Of a DNA stretch of 11,574 nucleotides, positions 6,407 through 11,574 are shown one piece after another (the first letter of the stretch is position 1; each line of letters starts with the position of its first letter). Location: positions 1 to 11,574 of the forward strand of contig JASHOI010000763.1 in the NCBI GenBank assembly GCA_030041195.1. Direction: 5' to 3'. Under the pieces are notes generated by a model that had not been told where the DNA came from, ran no database searches, and saw only the letters and a list, made by a program, of their open reading frames with translations. The DNA is from Streptosporangiaceae bacterium (GTDB taxonomy: Bacteria > Actinomycetota > Actinomycetes > Streptosporangiales > Streptosporangiaceae). The position numbers and the translations under genes are program-made.

Positions 6407-6460
6407 CCGTGATCACGCCCGGGAGGGCGCGGCTATGCACGCTGGCGGGCGGGTGCGCGA

Positions 6461-8758
6461 TCAGGGGACCAGCGTGAGGTCGCCGACCGGCTGCAGGCGG
6501 TCCAGGACCTTCGGCAGCTCGCCGGAGTACACGACGCCGAGCCGCTGCGTGGCCCTGGTCAGCGCCACATACAGGTCGTTGAGGCCGCGCCGCGACTCGG
6601 CCAGGATCCCCGCCGGGTCGCCGATCAGCACCGAGTCGAACTCCAGGCCCTTGGCCTGGCTCACGGTCAGCACCACGACCGGGCGCTCCAGGTCCGAGTC
6701 CTCCCCCACCGCGGCGTCCGGCATCACGGCCTGGATTGCCGCCCCGAACTCGTCCAGCCGCGCGGTCGGCACGATGACCCCCAGCCGGCCGTCTCCGGTC
6801 GACTTGGCGGCCCGGGCGGCGGCCTCCGCCAGGCAGCCGGCCAGTTCCGAGGGTGGGGCGGCCAGCCGCCAGGGCTGGGTGCCGGTGTCACGCACCGACC
6901 GCGGCAGCTCCAGTGCCGGGTCGATCGCGGCCAGCACGTCAGCGGCGACGACCATGATCTCGGCCGGGGTCCGGTAGTTGATGGTCAGCCCGGTCAGCCG
7001 CCACCGCTCCCCCTGGTACCGCTCGAGCACGCTCGACCAGGACGATGCCCCGGCCAGGCTGCCGGTCTGGGCCACGTCGCCGACGACGGTCATCGACCGG
7101 CTTGGGCACCGCCGCATCAGCATCCGCCACGCCATCTCCGAGAGCTCCTGGGCCTCGTCGACGATGATGTGGCCGAACGCCCACGTCCGGTCGCCGGCCG
7201 CCCGTTCAGCGGCGGTCAGGCCCTCGTCCTCCTCCTGCCGCATGGCCAGCCGGCCGGCATCGACCAGGTCGGAACCCATCAGGATCTCCGGGTCGTCTTC
7301 CAGGTCACGGGAGATGATGTCGAGCACGCCGCGCGCGTAGTCGATTTCCGCCCGGCGGCGGCGCTCGGCCGCGATCCTCGCCGCCCGGTCGTCCTCGCCC
7401 AGCAGTTCGGCCGCCTCGTCGAGCAGCGGCACGTCAGCGGGCGTCCACTCGCTGCCGGCCGGGCGGAGCAGGGCCGAGCGCTCGGCGGAGGTCAGCCGGG
7501 GCGCCGCGGCGGCAAGCAGGCCGGCCGACGACAGCAGCTCGTCCACCAGCCGCTGCGGCGTGAGAACCGGCCACAGCCGCTCGATGAGCGCCCGAACGCC
7601 GGGATCGTTGCGGACCTCGTGCCGGAGCTCGTCCACGTCGGCCTTGCCGAGCAGGTTCTCCTCGCCCAGCACGTTGGCCCCGATCCGCGCGGCGAGCTGC
7701 CTGGTGAGCGCGTCGGCCAGCTCGCGGGCGAACACCTGCCGGGCCTGGTTGTGCGGCCGGCGCGAACGCCGGGCCCGCTCCCTTGCCTTGGTGCAGGCAG
7801 CCGGGGTCAGCCGCAGCGTCTCGCGGTCGATCCGGACCTCGACCGGGCGGTCCGGCACCCGCTGCCGGTCCCGGACCGCCGCGGCGATCACGTTGGCCAT
7901 GGCCAGCCTGCCCTTGATCTCGGCCGTCTCGGGCGGCTCGCTGCCCCGGGCGCTGATGCCGGGGTACAGGTCAGCCACGGTCGACAGCAGCACGCTGGTC
8001 TCGCCGAGCGACGGCAGCACCTGGTCGATATAGCGCAGGAACGTCGCGTTCGGGCCCACCACGAGCACGCCGCGCTTGAGCAGCTGCCGCCGGTAGGTGT
8101 AGAGCAGGAACGCGGCCCGGTGCAGCGCCACGGCGGTCTTGCCGGTGCCCGGGCCGCCCTGGACCACGAGCACCCCGGGCAGCTCGGCGCGGATGATCCA
8201 GTCCTGCTCGGCCTGGATCGTCTCAACGATGTCGCGCATCCGCCCGGTCCGGCTCGCGCCGAGCGCGGCAAGCAGCGCGGACTCGCCGGTCAGCCCCTCG
8301 TGTTTCCCGGGATCGGCGGCCGCGAGGTCGAGCACCTCGTCGTCGACGCTCACCACGGTCCGGCCGCGGGTCTTGATGTGCCGGCGCCGCCGGACGCCGG
8401 CCGGCGACGCGGCGGTGGCCAGATAGAACGGCCGCGCGGCGTCGGCGCGCCAGTCCATGAGCAGCTGCTCATAGTCATCGGAATCGTCGTGAATCCCGAT
8501 CCGCCCAATGTAGAAGCGCTTTCCGGTGTGGAAATCCAGCCTGCCGAAGCACAACCCGTTCTCGGCGGCGTCGAACTGTGAAAGCTGCTGAATGTACATG
8601 GCGCTGAACGCCTCGCGCTCGGTCCGGGCCTGGTGTGTGCCCCCGCTCTCCCGCAGGACCTGTGCCAGCCGGTCCGAGGCGCGCCCCCGCATGTCGTCAA
8701 GCCGGCCGTAGAGCATGGAGACGTACTCCTGCTCGACCCCGATTCCATCGCTTGACAA
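6461..8758 (-). CDS. helD: HelD/HelR-type RNA-polymerase-associated UvrD-like ATPase
   Basis: A 765-residue superfamily 1 helicase-like protein of the HelD type. It has an N-terminal coiled region with EQEYVSMLYGRLDDMR (residues 9–24), Walker A GGPGTGKT (201–208), the HelD-typical PNATFLRYIDQVLPSLGE (236–253), Walker B VDEAQ (533–537), GDVAQ (560–564), LTINYRTP (591–598) and, near the end, VSQAKGLEFDSVLI and NDLYVALTRAT. The long insert between the motor halves (about 270–525) matches the HelD-specific domain that enters the polymerase channel, with an acidic stretch near 486–492. HelD proteins recycle stalled RNA polymerase; the HelR subgroup also displaces rifamycins. The start is TTG at 8758 with AAGGGAG 5 bases upstream; the nearby ATG at 8762 is out of frame. 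It is a monocistronic unit. No rifamycin-associated element is visible upstream, so resistance is not implied. Confidence 0.93.
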   Translation of the reverse strand: MSSDGIGVEQEYVSMLYGRLDDMRGRASDRLAQVLRESGGTHQARTEREAFSAMYIQQLSQFDAAENGLCFGRLDFHTGKRFYIGRIGIHDDSDDYEQLLMDWRADAARPFYLATAASPAGVRRRRHIKTRGRTVVSVDDEVLDLAAADPGKHEGLTGESALLAALGASRTGRMRDIVETIQAEQDWIIRAELPGVLVVQGGPGTGKTAVALHRAAFLLYTYRRQLLKRGVLVVGPNATFLRYIDQVLPSLGETSVLLSTVADLYPGISARGSEPPETAEIKGRLAMANVIAAAVRDRQRVPDRPVEVRIDRETLRLTPAACTKARERARRSRRPHNQARQVFARELADALTRQLAARIGANVLGEENLLGKADVDELRHEVRNDPGVRALIERLWPVLTPQRLVDELLSSAGLLAAAAPRLTSAERSALLRPAGSEWTPADVPLLDEAAELLGEDDRAARIAAERRRRAEIDYARGVLDIISRDLEDDPEILMGSDLVDAGRLAMRQEEDEGLTAAERAAGDRTWAFGHIIVDEAQELSEMAWRMLMRRCPSRSMTVVGDVAQTGSLAGASSWSSVLERYQGERWRLTGLTINYRTPAEIMVVAADVLAAIDPALELPRSVRDTGTQPWRLAAPPSELAGCLAEAAARAAKSTGDGRLGVIVPTARLDEFGAAIQAVMPDAAVGEDSDLERPVVVLTVSQAKGLEFDSVLIGDPAGILAESRRGLNDLYVALTRATQRLGVVYSGELPKVLDRLQPVGDLTLVP

Positions 8759-8780
8759 TCATGCTCCCTTTAGGTAACGT
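8752..8780 (+). promoter_or_regulatory. near-consensus promoter divergent from helD
   Basis: TTGACA (8752–8757), a 17-base spacer and TAACGT (8775–8780) make a very good sigma-70/HrdB-type promoter on the plus strand, with a start near 8786–8789. The -35 overlaps the helD start codon and the -10 sits in its leader. The -10 is part of the palindrome TAACGTTA (8775–8782), so it also reads as a possible -10 on the helD strand, without a good -35. Confidence 0.55.
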
Positions 8781-8785
8781 TATTT

Positions 8786-8853
8786 GCCATTTTGCTTAAT
8801 AGATTCGTGATTTAACCAAGAAGGCGTGCTACCAAGCCTAGCGCGCTTTTTTT
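8786..8853 (+). ncRNA. candidate small RNA of about 68 nt
   Basis: The segment is bounded by the promoter at 8752–8780 and the terminator at 8824–8853. It has no reading frame of note: a GTG at 8807 meets a stop after two codons. The first 38 bases are AT-rich and weakly structured, followed by the terminator hairpin, which is the usual build of a base-pairing small RNA. It is also antisense to whatever leader helD has. Evidence is architectural only. Confidence 0.4.
8824..8853 (+). terminator. intrinsic terminator with seven-T tract
   Basis: GCGTGCTA (8824–8831) pairs with TAGCGCGC (8839–8846), 8 pairs with one G·U, around a 7-base loop, and is followed directly by TTTTTTT (8847–8853). This is a canonical plus-strand terminator. 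On the minus strand the same stem has one A–C mismatch and is followed by CTTCTTGGTT, so it may also end obgE transcription 17 bases past the obgE stop. Confidence 0.7.
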
Positions 8854-8869
8854 AATGCTCGCGCCGCGG

Positions 8870-10234
8870 CTATCTCGAGAGCCGCGGGTCGGTGCCGCGC
8901 GGGCCGAGGCCGGCCTCGGCCGGCAGGTTCGGATCCCAGTCGAACACGACCGCGTTGTCCTCCTCGCCGATCAGCACCTCGGCGCCGGGCAGCGCACCGG
9001 CCTCGGCCAGCGCGTCCTCGATCCCGAGCCGCGCCAGCCGGTCGGCGAGGTAACCCACGGCCTCGTCGTTGCTGAAGTCGGTCTGCAGGATCCACCGGCG
9101 CGGCTTCTCGCCCCGGATGACGAAGCTGTTCTCCCCCGACCTGACCACCTCGAAGTCCGGCCCGGCGACCGGCGCAGGCCGGATCACCAGCCGGGTCGGC
9201 TCGGGCGGCGGCAGCGCCTTGCGTGCCTCATCGACGAGGCCGGCCAGCATGAACGTCAGCTCGCGCAGGCCCTCGTGCGTCGCCGCCGATACCAGGCAGA
9301 CGCGATAGCCCCGCGCCTCGAGTTCCGGAGCAGCCCGCTCGGCCGCTTCCCGGCCGGCCGGTACATCGACTTTATTGAACGCCACGGCCCGTGGCCGGTC
9401 CCGCAGGCTCGCGCCGGTCGCCGCCTCGTAGGCGGCGAGCTCGTCCTCGATCACGTCCAGGTCGGCGACCGGGTCGCGGCCGGGCTCCTCGGCCACCGAG
9501 TCGAGCACGTGCAGCAGCACCAGGCAGCGTTCGACGTGCCTGAGGAAGTCGAGCCCGAGGCCCTTGCCGCGGCCGGCCCCCGGTATCAGGCCGGGCACGT
9601 CGGCCACCACGAACTGCGTGTCGCCGGCCTCGACCACGCCGAGATGCGGGGTCAGCGTCGTGAACGGGTAATTTGCGATCTTGGGCCGCGCCGCCGACAT
9701 CGCGGAGATCAGCGACGACTTGCCAGCGTTCGGGAACCCGACGAGGCCGACGTCGGCGACCGTCTTCAGCTCGAGCACCAGGCGCCGCTCCACGCCGGGC
9801 TCTCCGCGCAGCGCGAAACCCGGCGCCTTGCGCCTGGCCGAAGCCAGCGCGGCGTTCCCGAGGCCGCCCCGGCCGCCCTGTGCGGCCACGAACCTGGTCC
9901 CGGCCCCTACCAGGTCGGCGAGCACCTCGCCGTCGCTGGTCGTCACGACCGTCCCCTCGGGCACGCGCAGCACCAGGTCGGCGCCATCGGCACCGCTGCG
10001 GTTGGAACCGGAGCCCTGCTTTCCGTTGCCCGCCCGGCGAATCGGCCGCCGGTGAAACTCGAGCAGCGTCGAGGCGTTGGGGTCGACTTCCATGATCACG
10101 TCGCCGCCCCGGCCGCCGTTGCCGCCGTCGGGGCCGGCCAGCGGCTTGAACTTCTCCCGGCGGATCGAGGCACAGCCGTTCCCGCCGTTGCCCGCCGCCA
10201 CGCGAAGCTCGGCCCGGTCAGCGAATTCAGCCAC
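8870..10234 (-). CDS. obgE: GTPase ObgE/CgtA
   Basis: A 454-residue essential GTPase that binds the 50S subunit and acts in ribosome assembly and stress or growth control. It has three parts. The glycine-rich Obg fold (1–160) contains [17 protein letters not shown] and the [13 protein letters not shown] segment. The G domain carries G1 GFPNAGKS (166–173), DVPG (212–215), NKVD (287–290) and SAA (316–318). A C-terminal OCT domain spans about 350–432. I chose the GTG at 10234 because the protein then begins [12 protein letters not shown], as most Obg proteins do, and a GGGGGG tract lies 9 bases upstream. An in-frame GTG at 10258 would add eight Gly-rich residues and has no ribosome binding site. 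It follows rpmA in the usual order. An inverted repeat lies just upstream. Confidence 0.96.
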   Translation of the reverse strand: MAEFADRAELRVAAGNGGNGCASIRREKFKPLAGPDGGNGGRGGDVIMEVDPNASTLLEFHRRPIRRAGNGKQGSGSNRSGADGADLVLRVPEGTVVTTSDGEVLADLVGAGTRFVAAQGGRGGLGNAALASARRKAPGFALRGEPGVERRLVLELKTVADVGLVGFPNAGKSSLISAMSAARPKIANYPFTTLTPHLGVVEAGDTQFVVADVPGLIPGAGRGKGLGLDFLRHVERCLVLLHVLDSVAEEPGRDPVADLDVIEDELAAYEAATGASLRDRPRAVAFNKVDVPAGREAAERAAPELEARGYRVCLVSAATHEGLRELTFMLAGLVDEARKALPPPEPTRLVIRPAPVAGPDFEVVRSGENSFVIRGEKPRRWILQTDFSNDEAVGYLADRLARLGIEDALAEAGALPGAEVLIGEEDNAVVFDWDPNLPAEAGLGPRGTDPRLSR

Positions 10235-10263
10235 TCCCCCGCGCCCCCCAGCCGCCACGTTGA

Positions 10264-10314
10264 AGATCTAGGAGGATCGGGTGCAGCATACGCACTCCAG
10301 GCTCCTAGATCTTT
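10264..10314. repeat. 12-bp perfect inverted repeat between rpmA and obgE
   Basis: AAGATCTAGGAG (10264–10275) and CTCCTAGATCTT (10303–10314) are perfect arms around 27 bases, with an inner GTGC/GCAC pairing. In the rpmA–obgE transcript it forms a stable hairpin ending 29 bases before the chosen obgE start. The first-transcribed arm contains an AGGAG ribosome-binding-like motif that would be masked. No U-tract follows on the minus strand, so it is more likely a processing, stability or attenuation element than a full terminator. Confidence 0.6.
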
Positions 10315-10349
10315 TAGCGATGTCAGCGGACGTCTGCCCGGCGAAGGGC

Positions 10350-10631
10350 TTAGCGGGCCTCGGTCGCGGCAGCCTCGGAGTCCTCGGGAATCACGCTGAC
10401 GGCGCGGCGCCCGCGGCGCGTGCCGAACTGCACTTTCCCGCTGACCAGGGCAAACAGGGTGTCATCCCCGCCGCGGCCGACGCCGAGCCCGGGGTGGAAG
10501 TGGGTTCCGTGCTGGCGGACGATGATCTCGCCCGCGCCCACGAACTGGCCGCCGAACCGCTTAACCCCGAGTCGCTGGGCGTTGGAGTCGCGCCCGTTCC
10601 GGCTGGATGACGCGCCCTTCTTGTGTGCCAT
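10350..10631 (-). CDS. rpmA: 50S ribosomal protein L27
   Basis: A 93-residue bL27 protein. The N-terminus [20 protein letters not shown] and the later [19 protein letters not shown] are diagnostic. The N-terminal tail reaches the peptidyl-transferase centre, and there is no cleavable extension of the kind found in Firmicutes. The last 15 or so residues ([17 protein letters not shown]) form an acidic/Ala tail. AAGGA stands 5–6 bases before the ATG. The start is only 1 base from the rplU stop, so the two genes are translationally coupled. Confidence 0.98.
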   Translation of the reverse strand: MAHKKGASSSRNGRDSNAQRLGVKRFGGQFVGAGEIIVRQHGTHFHPGLGVGRGGDDTLFALVSGKVQFGTRRGRRAVSVIPEDSEAAATEAR

Positions 10632-10632
10632 C

Positions 10633-11043
10633 TCAGTCCTTCTTCCTCGAGGCAGCTGAGCTGCGGGCCGACGATGCGCCGGCCTTGCCGGAGCCTGCCG
10701 TGCTGGCCTTAGCGCTCTTGGCGGCGCTCGCCTTGGCCGCAGCGATGCTAGTGATCTTCACCTGCGTGTACTTCTGGCGGTGGCCCAGGCGCCGGCGGTA
10801 TCCGGTCTTGTTCTTGTAGTGGATCATGTTGATCTTGGGGCCGGCCGCCGCCCCCAGGATCTCGGCGGTGACCTGGTAGCCGCCGACCTCCGCGGGGTCG
10901 CTGATGACCTTGCCGTCGTCTATCACCAGCACGGCGGGCAGCGTCACGCTGGAGCCGACCTCGCCAGCGAGCTTGTCGACGGTCAGGACATCGTCGACCG
11001 ATGCCTTCTCCTGCCTGCCACCGCAGCGCACGATCGCGTACAC
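10633..11043 (-). CDS. rplU: 50S ribosomal protein L21 with Ala/Lys/Ser-rich tail
   Basis: A 136-residue bL21 protein. The core of about 100 residues begins at the GTG at 11043 ([13 protein letters not shown]) and includes the bL21 signature [20 protein letters not shown] and [10 protein letters not shown] longer in-frame start at 11181 is rejected: it would add 46 unrelated residues, and the inferred promoter start lies inside that stretch. After the core comes a 36-residue tail of Ala, Lys, Ser and Gly (101–136), absent from the usual 101–106-residue protein and probably disordered and RNA-binding. It is co-transcribed with rpmA. A purine-rich GGGAGAGAGAG precedes the start. Expression is probably driven by the extended -10 promoter at 11184–11192, giving a leader of about 134 bases. 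Confidence 0.97.
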   Translation of the reverse strand: MYAIVRCGGRQEKASVDDVLTVDKLAGEVGSSVTLPAVLVIDDGKVISDPAEVGGYQVTAEILGAAAGPKINMIHYKNKTGYRRRLGHRQKYTQVKITSIAAAKASAAKSAKASTAGSGKAGASSARSSAASRKKD

Positions 11044-11072
11044 CGAGAACTCTCTCTCCCTTGTGCGGGCCC

Positions 11073-11089
11073 GCCGCGAGATCCGCGGC
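11073..11089 (-). promoter_or_regulatory. stem-loop in the rplU leader
   Basis: GCCGCG and CGCGGC form a perfect 6-bp stem with a 5-base loop, ending 30 bases before the rplU start. It is within the long leader implied by the upstream promoter and could be part of an autogenous control structure for the rplU–rpmA transcript. No known leader family was recognised. Confidence 0.3.
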
Positions 11090-11183
11090 ATCGTCCGGCA
11101 TCGATGCGAACTGGCCCGCCTGCGTAGCGCACGGCCCAAATCCGAGCGTGCTGCCGCCGGCTCGTCCGACGCGCCGACCACAA

Positions 11184-11192
11184 AGAATATCA
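11184..11192 (-). promoter_or_regulatory. extended -10 promoter for rplU–rpmA
   Basis: On the minus strand TGATATTCT is an extended -10 (TGn followed by TATTCT), 13 bases beyond the stop of the upstream RNase gene. No -35 is evident, which is acceptable for an extended -10. The start would fall near 11177. Confidence 0.55.
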
Positions 11193-11204
11193 GACGCCCG
11201 GGCC

Positions 11205-11574
11205 TCAGCCTGCTGCCGTCTGAGCCTCCTGCTGGCCGTCCTGCTCGCTGCCGTCCGGCGGTGAGTCGCTTTGTGAGGTGCCGGCCTGCGCCGTTTCGTC
11301 CTGGTGCGCGCCGTCCGGCTGCGGCTGGGCGCTGACGGCCTGAGCACCGCCGTCTGGCTGCGGCAGCTGGCCATCGGCCCCGGCGCGCCCGTCCGGCTCG
11401 TCCGGACTAGCCGGATCTTGCCCGCCGAAGGCGGCTGGCTGCCCGTCAGAGTCCGGCTCGGCCCGCTCGGCCGGCTCGGCCGGCTCGGCAGGCTCGGCCC
11501 GCTCCGCCTGCTCCGTCTGGGCGCCGGAAGACCGGCGCCTGCGCCGGCCGCCGGATCCATGCCGCGAGTCGGCT
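11205..11574 (-). CDS. rne: C-terminal end of RNase E/G family protein (partial)
   Basis: An open frame without a start inside the window runs from the edge to a TGA at 11205–11207 (122 residues). It is a low-complexity tail: an arginine cluster GGRRRRRSSG, a run of Ala-Glu-Pro triplets, then repeated Q-P-D-G units rich in Gln, Asp and Gly. No catalytic domain is present in the window. The assignment rests on position, directly before rplU–rpmA–obgE, where actinobacteria encode RNase E/G with long disordered, Arg-containing tails that bind RNA or partner proteins. The frame is supported by the strong G/C bias at third positions and an uninterrupted run to the edge. Confidence 0.72.
   Translation of the reverse strand, partial: ADSRHGSGGRRRRRSSGAQTEQAERAEPAEPAEPAERAEPDSDGQPAAFGGQDPASPDEPDGRAGADGQLPQPDGGAQAVSAQPQPDGAHQDETAQAGTSQSDSPPDGSEQDGQQEAQTAAG
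11457..11503. repeat. 9-bp imperfect tandem repeats in the RNase tail
   Basis: About five copies of a GCCGGCTCG-like unit encode AEP or AER triplets on the minus strand. Such repeats change length easily by slippage in units of three residues, consistent with a disordered region. Confidence 0.6.

Larger units (their letters stand above)
5864..6460. other. 597-base non-coding region rich in palindromes
   Basis: This is the convergent gap between the M48 gene and the helD-like gene. Short open frames on both strands lack codon bias, a ribosome binding site or any recognisable protein, so I call none. Separate entries describe a hairpin after the M48 stop (5891–5925), DnaA-box-like sites (5954–6028), a possible RNA (6098–6296) and a 47-base dyad (6360–6406). 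A 10-bp palindrome CGTGATCACG sits at 6408–6417. Confidence 0.6.

Noticed and set aside
7169..8581. Long plus-strand open frame (470 codons) opposite helD
   Set aside because: It is a shadow of the HelD-coding strand with no recognisable domain.
8759..8870. Rifamycin-associated element upstream of helD
   Set aside because: No match to the GGGGCTTGCGGCAAGCCCC-type repeat was found in the gap.
8855..10399. Long plus-strand open frame (514 codons) opposite obgE
   Set aside because: It is antisense to a clear Obg GTPase; long open frames on the opposite strand are expected at this GC content and the product resembles nothing.

Overview
The window is high-GC DNA with the codon use and gene order of a filamentous or related actinomycete (Actinomycetota). 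Three things support this: the order rne–rplU–rpmA–obgE and the linked nadD–rsfS–histidine phosphatase cluster (all minus strand), very G/C-rich third codon positions, and start sites that look leaderless. The proteins resemble Streptosporangiales- or Streptomyces-like sequences, but I cannot fix the genus by eye.

Layout. (1) 29–985, plus strand: a PadR regulator translationally coupled to two paralogous DUF1048 proteins. (2) 1071–1143, minus: tRNA-Ala(GGC). (3) 1287–3157, minus: histidine phosphatase (position of mycobacterial gpgP), RsfS and NadD, expressed in the order nadD, rsfS, phosphatase, with a probable leaderless nadD promoter overlapped by a dyad. (4) 3303–4640, minus: an orphan PaaK-type acyl-CoA ligase, divergent from (5) 4835–5863, plus: an M48 zinc metalloprotease, also apparently leaderless. 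(6) 5864–6460: a 597-base gap without a convincing gene. It holds a terminator-like hairpin, three DnaA-box-like sites, a possible structured RNA ending in an 11-bp stem, and a 47-base dyad. (7) 6461–8758, minus: a HelD/HelR-type RNA-polymerase-associated helicase with a TTG start. (8) 8759–8869: an AT-rich gap carrying, on the plus strand, a near-consensus promoter (TTGACA, 17 bases, TAACGT) followed about 45 bases later by a U-tract terminator, that is, a candidate small RNA of about 68 nt. (9) 8870–11574, minus: obgE, rpmA, rplU and the 3' end of an RNase E/G gene, with a 12-bp inverted repeat between rpmA and obgE and a 134-base rplU leader.

Functionally most of the window is translation, ribosome assembly and RNA metabolism (L21, L27, Obg, RsfS, RNase E, tRNA-Ala, RNA-polymerase recycling by HelD) with NAD synthesis (NadD). 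The accessory parts are the PadR/DUF1048 cassette, the CoA ligase and the M48 protease. I see no CRISPR, transposase, phage or biosynthetic cluster. The most interesting leads are non-coding: the small-RNA candidate divergent from helD, and the palindrome-rich gap at the other end of helD.
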